A stretch of 46,125 nt of DNA, from assembly GCF_016798245.1 (NCBI RefSeq), contig NZ_JAEUZA010000001.1, positions 1 to 46,125 of the forward strand. The letters are read 5' to 3'. The stretch comes from Alkalicoccobacillus gibsonii (GTDB taxonomy: Bacteria > Bacillota > Bacilli > Bacillales > Bacillaceae_D). Each line of letters starts with the position of its first letter. Positions within the stretch are counted from its first letter, which is position 1. Below are positions 8,103 through 14,892 of the stretch, piece by piece. Position numbers and translations under genes: made by a program. The notes beneath the pieces were generated by a model. That model made no database searches. It was not told the origin of the DNA and saw nothing but the letters and a program-made list of their open reading frames with translations.

Positions 8103-8172
8103 AATGAAAATACAAAGCTTTAGCAACGGGCGTTGTTATAGGTGTTACAAGCGCGAATAAACCGAAATGATT

Positions 8173-8190
8173 AAAATACAATTGTATTTT
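8173..8190. promoter_or_regulatory. Perfect 18-bp palindrome before the type IV nuclease gene
   Basis: AAAATACAATTGTATTTT is its own reverse complement. It ends 25 bases before the ATG at 8216 and just before the ribosome-binding site. Its arms AAATAC...GTATTT recur in the palindrome at 10204-10219. A dimeric repressor operator is likely; the regulator is not identifiable here. Confidence 0.6.
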
Positions 8191-8215
8191 GCGCTAGAAC
8201 TGAGAGGATACGTCT

Positions 8216-8989
8216 ATGAATCAAGATGAACTACTCGAAAAGATCAAACGACTAACCATCTGGAAACAAGGGAATGTAAGAGCACCGCATAAGCCGCTCT
8301 TGATTTTATATGCATTAGGCCAGCTTCAAACAAGTCAAACTCAATTGCTTCCATATAGTCAGGTAAAAACGGATCTAACGAATCTTTTAAGGGAGTTTGG
8401 TCCCCAACGTAAGTCATACCATCCAGAACAACCATTTGTTCGACTTTCAAATGATGGGATCTGGGATATAACACTTCCTTTCGAGAAGAATCAATTTACA
8501 AGTAGTTTATTACTTAAGCATGATATTAAAGGTGGATTTAAAAAGGATATTATCAATCTTTTTAATTCAAATCATTACTTAATACAGCAAGTATCTGATT
8601 TTCTTTTGCATGAGCACTTTGCTGAGTCTCTACATGAAGATATCTTACAGGCTGTAGGTTTAACTTCTCTTTATGTGAAACGAAAGCAAAGGGATCCTAG
8701 ATTAAGAGAGAGAATCCTGCAGGCTTATGAGTATAGCTGTGCTATTTGCGGATTTAATGTGCGCCATGGACATCGATTAGTTGGAGTAGAAGCAGCTCAC
8801 ATAAAGTGGCATCAAGCAGGGGGACCCGATATTGAAGAGAACGGGCTAGCACTCTGTACGATGCACCACAAGTTATTTGATCAAGGGGTGTTCACTTTTT
8901 CTGACCAGAAAGAGATTCTTGTTTCGACGTTAGCTCATGGTACTCATGGCTTCCACGACTGGCTCTTGAGATATCATGGAAAAAAATAA
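8216..8989 (+). CDS. Phosphorothioate-dependent type IV restriction endonuclease (SBD-HNH), C-terminus frameshifted
   Basis: 257 residues as read. The N-terminal half matches the sulfur-binding domain (SBD) family: LTIWKQGNVRAPHKPLLILY near 13-32, then LLREFGPQRKSYHPEQPFVR and SNDGIWD. The C-terminal half is an HNH nuclease: CAICGF, then VEAAHIKWH, GGPDIEENGLALC and MHHKLFDQGVF. Enzymes of this family (ScoMcrA type) bind phosphorothioate-modified DNA and cut near it, so they restrict Dnd-modified DNA. The frame stops at TAA 8987, right after A7 at 8980-8986. One extra A would carry it on to 9090 with a family-like C-terminus (see next entry). All visible core motifs lie before the stop, so activity may survive. 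ATG 8216 follows GAGAGGA. No dnd genes are visible in the window. Confidence 0.85.
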   Translation: MNQDELLEKIKRLTIWKQGNVRAPHKPLLILYALGQLQTSQTQLLPYSQVKTDLTNLLREFGPQRKSYHPEQPFVRLSNDGIWDITLPFEKNQFTSSLLLKHDIKGGFKKDIINLFNSNHYLIQQVSDFLLHEHFAESLHEDILQAVGLTSLYVKRKQRDPRLRERILQAYEYSCAICGFNVRHGHRLVGVEAAHIKWHQAGGPDIEENGLALCTMHHKLFDQGVFTFSDQKEILVSTLAHGTHGFHDWLLRYHGKK

Positions 8990-9090
8990 AGTCTCCAATC
9001 GACCCGCACTATCAGTCAAACGAATTCTATCTACATTGGCATGTAAAAGAAGTATTTAAAGGCCCAGCCCGATATATCGTAGCTCATTAA
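8990..9090 (+). pseudogene. Out-of-frame C-terminal tail of the SBD-HNH endonuclease
   Basis: In the frame reached by adding one A to the run at 8980-8986, translation continues as KSPIDPHYQSNEFYLHWHVK, then EVFKGPAR and a few residues to TAA 9088-9090. An ending of the form FLEWH..EVF.GPAR is what I recall for full-length SBD-HNH proteins, which would make this one about 291 residues. The frameshift may be a real mutation, a slippage site, or a homopolymer sequencing error. Confidence 0.75.
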
Positions 9091-9223
9091 CCTAATCACA
9101 CACTTTCACACATTCACTCGACACAAACTGACAGAAACCTGCTAATGACCTAGATATAATGGGTGTTTAAAGTCCCTTGTTTGACTTACATAGCTTCAAA
9201 GATTGGAAAAGGTGTGATGTGGA

Positions 9224-9439
9224 ATGTACGGTAAATCAGCGAATGAATTAGGTGTAAAGTCCCCTGGAAAGAAGAATATTTATAAGAAATCTCTTGCCAT
9301 CGATCTAATTAAATGTGGGCATGACTTTTTACATACGATGAGGAATAAGCACAATCAACGCTATCAAATTTACGTATTCACGGAGACACCTGAACTGATT
9401 CAAGACATGCAACGTCTAACGAAAAGAGAGGATTCTTAA
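9224..9439 (+). CDS. Small DUF5659-like protein
   Basis: 71 residues, soluble, basic and without a signal peptide. The segment KSLAIDLIKCGHDFLHTMRN followed by RYQIYVFTETPELIQDMQRL has the layout of DUF5659 proteins (a residence/hydrophobic strand, then Y.F..T..F...L). The assignment is by resemblance only and the function is unknown. ATG 9224 follows AAGGTG by nine bases. The stop is directly followed by the next ATG at 9440, so the two genes are probably co-transcribed. A TATAAT sits at 9155-9160, without a well-spaced -35. Confidence 0.55.
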   Translation: MYGKSANELGVKSPGKKNIYKKSLAIDLIKCGHDFLHTMRNKHNQRYQIYVFTETPELIQDMQRLTKREDS

Positions 9440-9985
9440 ATGAAGAAGCTACTTACGATCAGTGGAATTACGGTCGGTACTTTAGCTCTGACTGCGGCTC
9501 TGGTTTTTGGTTTACTTGAATTTGCAAATAAACCGGTTAACACGAAAACCGCTGAGGCAGAGGAAGTTGACCAGGTTGAGGCTGAAGAGGTTGATGATAT
9601 TGATGTACCTGAAGTTATATTAAAAGAAACAGCGAATGAAGATTTGGAAGAGTTATTTCCAGACTCAATGACGGAGTCTACTATGCAAACGACGATCCAT
9701 CACATGGCACATGGGCTCATCTACGCGGAACAGAAGTGGGGAAAGATTGAGATTACAGAAGACCGGTTAGAACGACTGCTACAGGTTGCAGAGCAGAAAG
9801 AGAGTTCTTACAAGGAAGGTTCCTTATATGTATCAATTCTTACTTATTGGAACGATGGTGACTTTTCAAACGCAGTAGCAGATCATAACTCCATTTGGAA
9901 GCTACAAAACGGAACGGTAGGGAAAGCCACACGTTTATTAACGGCTGACGAAATAAACGAGTATAATGAAAAGCATTTTGAATAA
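9440..9985 (+). CDS. DUF6241-type membrane-anchored protein
   Basis: 181 residues. A single N-terminal membrane segment or signal anchor (about 5-27) is followed by a very acidic stretch (EAEEVDQVEAEEVDDID) and an extracytoplasmic domain. Its pattern TIHHMAHGLIYAEQKWGKIE, DGDFSNAVADHNSIWKLQNG and VGKATRLL fits the DUF6241 family as I remember it. The function is unknown. ATG 9440 begins right after the stop of the preceding gene, with AGAGAGG upstream. A terminator follows the stop by about eight bases. Confidence 0.65.
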   Translation: MKKLLTISGITVGTLALTAALVFGLLEFANKPVNTKTAEAEEVDQVEAEEVDDIDVPEVILKETANEDLEELFPDSMTESTMQTTIHHMAHGLIYAEQKWGKIEITEDRLERLLQVAEQKESSYKEGSLYVSILTYWNDGDFSNAVADHNSIWKLQNGTVGKATRLLTADEINEYNEKHFE

Positions 9986-9992
9986 TAAGTTG

Positions 9993-10027
9993 GAAGAGCT
10001 CACTTATGAAAGTGGCTCTTCTTTTTT
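9993..10027 (+). terminator. Intrinsic terminator after the DUF6241 gene
   Basis: GAAGAGC-TCACTT pairs with AAGTG-GCTCTTC around a short loop and is followed by six T. It closes the two-gene unit 9224-9985. Confidence 0.85.
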
Positions 10028-10047
10028 AGGTAACGTTGTTCATAAAG

Positions 10048-10182
10048 TTAAAGGTTTAATAATACTGTTACAACACTGGTTGCCGCAGCAGCTACAGCAA
10101 TGATAAATGGAGCAGGTATTTCGATCATTGTTTCTTTTTTACGATTTGAACTACCATCCTCCTTTTTAATGTAAAACTTCAT
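10048..10182 (-). CDS. 44-residue peptide with a C-terminal membrane segment
   Basis: On the minus strand, ATG (10182-10180) follows a strong AAAGGAGGG site by about six bases and opens a 44-codon frame ending in TAA at 10048. The first half is hydrophilic and basic (MKFYIKKEDGSSNRKKETM). The second half is one hydrophobic helix (IPAPFIIAVAAAATSVVTVL). I do not recognise a family. Short peptides of this shape include type I toxin-like peptides and small membrane regulators, but no antitoxin RNA can be claimed from sequence alone. A 16-bp palindrome lies 22 bases upstream of the start. It is oriented opposite to both neighbours. Confidence 0.6.
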   Translation of the reverse strand: MKFYIKKEDGSSNRKKETMIEIPAPFIIAVAAAATSVVTVLLNL

Positions 10183-10203
10183 AAGAGTCCCTCCTTTCTT
10201 ATG

Positions 10204-10219
10204 AAATACGTGCGTATTT
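10204..10219. promoter_or_regulatory. 16-bp inverted repeat before the 44-residue peptide gene
   Basis: AAATACG-TG-CGTATTT. Its outer arms AAATAC...GTATTT, with four bases between, are the same as in the palindrome at 8173-8190. It lies upstream of the strong ribosome-binding site of the minus-strand peptide gene and could also affect the plus-strand hydrolase gene. Confidence 0.5.
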
Positions 10220-10348
10220 GTAGCTTTTCCAAAAGTATGGTTGTCCTATGATGAAATTAATAAATTATTTATTTTCCCAAGTAAATCTAACAAATCTTTT
10301 TTATTCGTTATAATAAAAGTAGTAAATGATATGAAGGCGCGGTGACAT

Positions 10349-11059
10349 ATGGAATCGAAACAAGCTTTAATTGTATTTATCCATGGAGCTGGGGTAGGTG
10401 GATGGATGTGGGATAAGCAGGTGGACCATTTTAGCCAGTCATTTGATTGTTTTGTGCCTACTTACACCTTCTCAAAAGATCAATTAGTAAATGAGTGGGC
10501 AGACCTTTTTCTTACTGAGTTACAAGAACGCATGCAAAAGGATCAACACGTGATTCTTATCGGGTTCTCTATGGGGTCACAGATCGCGCTTGAAATGTGT
10601 GCTCGTAAGCCAGATTGGTTCCATCTTGTCATGTTTAATAGTGGATATATAGAACCGAGACGCTTTCTTAGAAAAATGGTTGTGCCGCTTATGCTATTAT
10701 TTAATATCCTCCCTAAAAGCAGAGCATTCTCGCAAAAGCAGGCGAAAGAGTTATATATTCCTGATGAACATTTTGAAGCGTATTTTGCTGGGGCTAAAAA
10801 CGTAACAAATGCTGAACTACAACTGATTATGAATGAAAATCTAAGCTATGATCTTCCGGATGGGTTGGATCGGTATAAGGGGAAATTCTTGATTACGATA
10901 GGAGAGAAGGAGGAGAAGCTTCTCGCAAACTCTGTTCAAAAAATTCAACAGGCAGTATCTCAGTCTGAGCTCAGATCAATTCCTAATGTCAAACATGGTT
11001 TCCCACTTGCAAAGCCAGATGAATTTAACACAATTCTCGAAGAATGGATTAATAAATAA
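10349..11059 (+). CDS. Alpha/beta-fold hydrolase
   Basis: 236 residues, cytoplasmic. The oxyanion-hole motif HGAGVGGWMW (about 12-21), the nucleophile elbow GFSMGS (Ser of G-x-S-x-G) and a late His in VKHGFPLAKPDEF give the standard Ser-His catalytic pair of the fold; the acid is probably in the TIGEKEEKL loop. The length is normal for a single-domain esterase or hydrolase of the AB hydrolase-1 type. The substrate cannot be named. ATG 10349 follows a weak GGCGCGGTG site. It is a single-gene unit ending in a strong terminator shared with the convergent nucleotidase gene. Confidence 0.8.
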   Translation: MESKQALIVFIHGAGVGGWMWDKQVDHFSQSFDCFVPTYTFSKDQLVNEWADLFLTELQERMQKDQHVILIGFSMGSQIALEMCARKPDWFHLVMFNSGYIEPRRFLRKMVVPLMLLFNILPKSRAFSQKQAKELYIPDEHFEAYFAGAKNVTNAELQLIMNENLSYDLPDGLDRYKGKFLITIGEKEEKLLANSVQKIQQAVSQSELRSIPNVKHGFPLAKPDEFNTILEEWINK

Positions 11060-11096
11060 AAGCCAGCACATTTTACTTTCATGTGCTGGCTTTTCG
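11057..11096. terminator. Bidirectional terminator
   Basis: AAAGCCAGCACAT pairs with ATGTGCTGGCTTT around TTTACTTTC, with A- and T-rich flanks on both sides. It lies between the convergent hydrolase and nucleotidase genes. Confidence 0.85.
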
Positions 11097-11101
11097 TTTT
11101 A

Positions 11102-14100
11102 CTACTTAATCTTTTTCCACACGTCCCAGTTCCCTGAGTTGTTGTGTGGGCTTTGGTTTTGAGTCCACCATTTGGCTTCGTAAAGCTTTCCTTTGTGTGT
11201 TACTCTGTCACCTTCTGTATAAACGGCTTCAGCATTCCACTCTTGGGGGCCTTCTGGCTCTGAATCGTTAATCTTTTTCCAAACATCCCACTGACCAGAG
11301 TGATCAGCTGGATTTTGTCCTTGCGTCCACCATTTCGCTTCGTACACTTGACCATCAACAATGACTTGATGGCCAGTGTCGTAAATCGTGTTCGCATTCC
11401 ATTCTTGTGGACCGTCTGGAATCTCGTAGCAATCCATTACCTTTTGCCAAACTTCCCAGTTTCCTGAGTTGTCTGCAGGGTTCTGGTTTTGAGTCCACCA
11501 TTGTGCTACGTAGAAATCACCATTATGTTCTACTTTATCACCGGCTACATATGTTTTCGCTGCATCCCATGCTGCAAATTCACAAGCGGGCGCTTCAGGC
11601 TCTTCAGGAACCTCTGGCTCTTCGGGTTCACCTGGAACTTCAGGTTCTTCCGGAACTTCAGGCTCTTCAGGTTCAGGCTCTTCTTCAAACGTAAATGTTG
11701 TTGGAGCTCTCATTCCAGGTGTTGAAAAGTATGCTTCAAGTGAACCTGTTACTGTAATTAGTTTTCCAAGGTTCTCTGGATGTGAAGGCAGGTTTAATCC
11801 GTTACGGACAGCCGTTCCATTCACAAGCTGTACAGGAAGCATTTTTGAACGATCGGTTTCATCAGGCGAATCAGCTAGTAGAAGGTTCGAAGGTGCGTGT
11901 GTACCTTCTCCAAGAACAGGAGAAGAGTTCACGATCGATCCAACGATATAGCCTTTTACTTTCGCTGTTCCACTATTGTTTGCAATGGCTTGTGCTACTG
12001 TTCGCAATCCAGATGGATCATCCTCAGAACCTTTACCATTAATTGTTACACGACTTCCTTCTTCATGGTTAATCGGTGCTTCTTGTGCTGCAACATAGTC
12101 TACGACTGAAGTCCAGACAGGACCTAAATCTGATTCAATTGTTTCTGAATTCAGATTATAGAATGCTGCACCATGCATGTAATCGTTATAAGCCACAGTG
12201 TAACTAGCATTTACGTCAAATGCATCGCCATTTTCATGTGTGATTTCAACGTCAGTGATCGCTCCACTTTCGTTAGTAACTAGGTTATAAGCGAGTCCAG
12301 AGACTTGAACATCTACACCACGACGGTATTTTGCTTGCTCTAAAATAACATCCTTAATTTTTGATCCAGTTGTTTCAACGGAGACAATGACGTTTCCAAA
12401 TCCATCTAAAGATTCGATTTGTTGATCGGTAATGGGTCCAGGTTGAATCTCTCCAGTTACAGATGATCCATTAAGAAGACCGATATCTGTTCCTGCTTTT
12501 GCGCGAATAGAGTCAGTGTAAAGATTCCCTATTCCAACGTCGTTTCTGTTTTTGTTTGCAGAGTAAAGTCCAGTTTCAGTTGATCCGATAATTTCACCTG
12601 GCACAGGTGCAGTAGGGTCAACTGAAAGCTTAATGCGACCTTCTCTTGCATAATCAAGCGTTTTTCCTTCAGCAGTAAGCTTATAAGCAAAATTTTTCAT
12701 TGCTTCTGTCATAAGTCCAACGGTTTCAGAAAGGACCGTTCCTTCAAAGTTATATCCAGAACCACCCGTTCCAATATAATCGGCAACAGCAACAGTATAC
12801 GTTTCTTCTAAATTAAGTGGTTGATTATCTTTTGTAAGTGTGACATCTTGATAACTACCTGTAGGGCCAGTTAAGATGTTGTAATGTAAACCAGATACCT
12901 GTAAGTCAATTTCATTACGGTTGTCGCGCGAATAAGAATAAGCAAGTACATCTTTAATTGCTTGTCCCGTCATTTCAATAACCATAACCTCATTGGCAAA
13001 TGGCTCAATTTGATAGATATCTCCGAGTGTTACTTCTCCAGCTCCAATGCTTGCACGGATCCCGCCATTGTTTGTGAAAGCAAAATCACTGTCTGCCATA
13101 TCACGCATGGCGTCTGTCCAGAAATTACCAAGTGGTGCATCTCCGTTAAAGCGTCCATCTCGTGTTAAGCCATTGTTAGACGTACCAATAACTTCTCCTA
13201 ATAAATCTTCCATTTCTGCATTATATCCATCAATTACAGCTTGAACTTCCGCGTCAACAGCTGTTAATGAGGAAACAGAAACAAGGCCACCTGTTGTATT
13301 TACAACAGAGTCAGTAGCTTCGTCGTACGTAAGCGTTACTTTCCCAACATTATTTAAATTTGAGCCTGTTTGAACGATTGGTGTACCATTCACTATGTTT
13401 GGTGCATTTAACGTTGTATGTGAATGTGCCCCAACAATAAGATCAAAGTAATCTACTTGTTCTGCAAGACGTCTGTCATTATCAAATCCAATGTGAGTCA
13501 TAGCAATAATGATATCTGCTTGTTCTTCAAGTTCAGTTTGATAGCTTTTAGCAACCTCTGCGTAGTTCCCGTCAAACGTCATTCCAACCGTATTTGCTGG
13601 AGCCGTTGCAGGTGGTGCTTGCGTAACTGTAAAGACAGCAACAGAAAGTCCATCTACATCAAAAATTTCGTATGGCTTCGTTTGTTCGACCCCGGTATCA
13701 CCAACATCAAGGTTAGCTGCTAACCAAGGGAACTCAGAAATATTCATATTTTCAATTATTGCTTCTTGTCCAAAATCAAATTCGTGATTCCCAATTGCTA
13801 AGGCATCAACTCCTGCTAGGTTGAAAACTTCGTAAATTGGCTTTCCTAGATTTAAGTCAACAACCGGATTCCCACTCACTGCATCTCCAGCATCTAAATA
13901 AAGAAGATGATCAGCCACTGCACGTTGCTCCTTAACATAGGCTGAAACCTTTGCATATTCATCAAACGTTGCATGAATATCGTTGGTATGTAGAATGGTT
14001 AAATCAATTTCTTCGTTTGCCTGCGCTTGATTCAAAAAAGAAAAAAGAAGAAACAACACAGCAACCATTGAAAAGACTCTTGGAATTCGCCAAGATAATG

Positions 14101-14110
14101 CGCTATCCAT
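11102..14110 (-). CDS. Secreted 5'-nucleotidase/UDP-sugar hydrolase-type protein with three chitin-binding modules
   Basis: 1002 residues. A signal peptide ends near AQA (29-31). A calcineurin-like phosphoesterase domain follows, with metal-binding motifs NDIH (43-46), DAGD (73-76), GNHEFD (107-112), TH (205-206) and GAHSH (227-231). Two 5'-nucleotidase C domains come next. The first (about 306-490) keeps the substrate-binding NNGGIRA. In the second (about 508-690) that site reads LNGSSVTG without the Arg, so it is probably non-catalytic. A DUF6359-like OB-fold region, a Pro/Glu-rich linker (PEEPEVP repeats) and three tandem repeats of about 50 residues follow. The repeats have the pattern W....Y..GD.V...G..Y.AKWWTQ.Q.P..NSG.W.VW, which is a CBM5/12 chitin-binding type. 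It probably releases phosphate or nucleosides from nucleotides outside the cell. ATG 14110 follows GGAGGTAG. Confidence 0.88.
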   Translation of the reverse strand: MDSALSWRIPRVFSMVAVLFLLFSFLNQAQANEEIDLTILHTNDIHATFDEYAKVSAYVKEQRAVADHLLYLDAGDAVSGNPVVDLNLGKPIYEVFNLAGVDALAIGNHEFDFGQEAIIENMNISEFPWLAANLDVGDTGVEQTKPYEIFDVDGLSVAVFTVTQAPPATAPANTVGMTFDGNYAEVAKSYQTELEEQADIIIAMTHIGFDNDRRLAEQVDYFDLIVGAHSHTTLNAPNIVNGTPIVQTGSNLNNVGKVTLTYDEATDSVVNTTGGLVSVSSLTAVDAEVQAVIDGYNAEMEDLLGEVIGTSNNGLTRDGRFNGDAPLGNFWTDAMRDMADSDFAFTNNGGIRASIGAGEVTLGDIYQIEPFANEVMVIEMTGQAIKDVLAYSYSRDNRNEIDLQVSGLHYNILTGPTGSYQDVTLTKDNQPLNLEETYTVAVADYIGTGGSGYNFEGTVLSETVGLMTEAMKNFAYKLTAEGKTLDYAREGRIKLSVDPTAPVPGEIIGSTETGLYSANKNRNDVGIGNLYTDSIRAKAGTDIGLLNGSSVTGEIQPGPITDQQIESLDGFGNVIVSVETTGSKIKDVILEQAKYRRGVDVQVSGLAYNLVTNESGAITDVEITHENGDAFDVNASYTVAYNDYMHGAAFYNLNSETIESDLGPVWTSVVDYVAAQEAPINHEEGSRVTINGKGSEDDPSGLRTVAQAIANNSGTAKVKGYIVGSIVNSSPVLGEGTHAPSNLLLADSPDETDRSKMLPVQLVNGTAVRNGLNLPSHPENLGKLITVTGSLEAYFSTPGMRAPTTFTFEEEPEPEEPEVPEEPEVPGEPEEPEVPEEPEAPACEFAAWDAAKTYVAGDKVEHNGDFYVAQWWTQNQNPADNSGNWEVWQKVMDCYEIPDGPQEWNANTIYDTGHQVIVDGQVYEAKWWTQGQNPADHSGQWDVWKKINDSEPEGPQEWNAEAVYTEGDRVTHKGKLYEAKWWTQNQSPHNNSGNWDVWKKIK

Positions 14111-14364
14111 AAACTACCTCCATTGGGTTTTATTATAGTAGACAAATAGAAATTCTATCTGTCTCTCGTATAATGGTATCAAAATTTGAAGTGATATCTA
14201 CTAAAATTCTATAAAAATTATGTAAAGATTTCTGACTGACTATGTAAGCCTAATATTATCAATTAGTATCAAATCTATACTATGTTACACAAAGGTGCGT
14301 ACTTTTCATTTGTAGCTCAATATAGGAAACTAGCAGATATTATTGCTAGAAAGGAATGTGGATA

Positions 14365-14754
14365 ATGAAAACAGAAATAGGTTTACTCATTTTACGAGTG
14401 GTAGTAGGTATTACATTTCTAATTCATGGAATGGACAAATTTAACGGTGGAATTGATGGGACTGTCACGATGTTTGAAGGAATGGGGTTCCCTGGATTTC
14501 TAGCTTACCTTGTCACTTTTGCTGAAATTTTAGGCGGACTTGCGTTAATTCTTGGGTTGTTCACCCGTGTTGTAAGCATCATCTTTGCTGCTATTATGGT
14601 AACGGCGATTTTTCAAGTGAAAGCGGATGGAGGATTTTTAGGTGGGTTTGAATTAGATCTTGTTCTTCTGGCATGCTCAATTCTTCTCGCTTTATCAAGC
14701 AGCCGCCTGGTCGCACTAAACAGAGTATTACCTGGAGCACTAAAAAATATGTAA
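14365..14754 (+). CDS. DoxX family membrane protein
   Basis: 129 residues with four predicted membrane helices. The DoxX family pattern is clear: LRVVVGITFLIHGMDKF, then GFPGFLAYLVTFAEILGGLA and GLFTRVVSIIFAAIMVTAI. DoxX-like proteins are small membrane proteins linked in some species to quinones or redox stress; the role here is unknown. An ATG at 14356 overlaps the ribosome-binding site, so I choose ATG 14365, eight bases after AAAGGAA. It is a single gene closed by a hairpin at 14762-14795. Upstream, 14111-14364 is AT-rich and must hold the divergent promoters of this gene and the nucleotidase. Confidence 0.85.
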   Translation: MKTEIGLLILRVVVGITFLIHGMDKFNGGIDGTVTMFEGMGFPGFLAYLVTFAEILGGLALILGLFTRVVSIIFAAIMVTAIFQVKADGGFLGGFELDLVLLACSILLALSSSRLVALNRVLPGALKNM

Positions 14755-14761
14755 TGGAAAT

Positions 14762-14795
14762 AAACCAGTGGCTATTGCTGCTGGTTTTCTTTTTA
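14762..14795 (+). terminator. Intrinsic terminator after the DoxX gene
   Basis: AAACCAG pairs with CTGGTTT around a 12-base loop, followed by a CTTTTT run. Confidence 0.65.
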
Positions 14796-14892
14796 ATCGG
14801 AACTGTTTCGCAATTTGGACAAATGTCCGATTTACCACTATACTTAAAAGATACATACTATTAGAATCAATTAATCTATTGGAGTGAAGAAC

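Noticed and set aside
8117-8170. Fragment KYKALATGVVIGVTSANKPK between stops
   Set aside because: It looks like the start of a signal-bearing protein but lacks an ATG in frame and any continuation, so it cannot be called a gene.
1509-9090. Attachment-site repeat of the tRNA-Leu 3' end downstream of the island
   Set aside because: I could not find a second copy of the 3' end of tRNA-Leu(CAA) by eye near 9,000, so an att pair is not claimed.
11407-13723. Plus-strand frames opposite the nucleotidase gene
   Set aside because: They are shadows of a long, well-supported minus-strand gene and show no domain or ribosome-binding site.
14755-14864. 36-codon frame MEINQWLLLLVFFLIG after the DoxX gene
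   Set aside because: It lies over the terminator hairpin and has no ribosome-binding site of its own.
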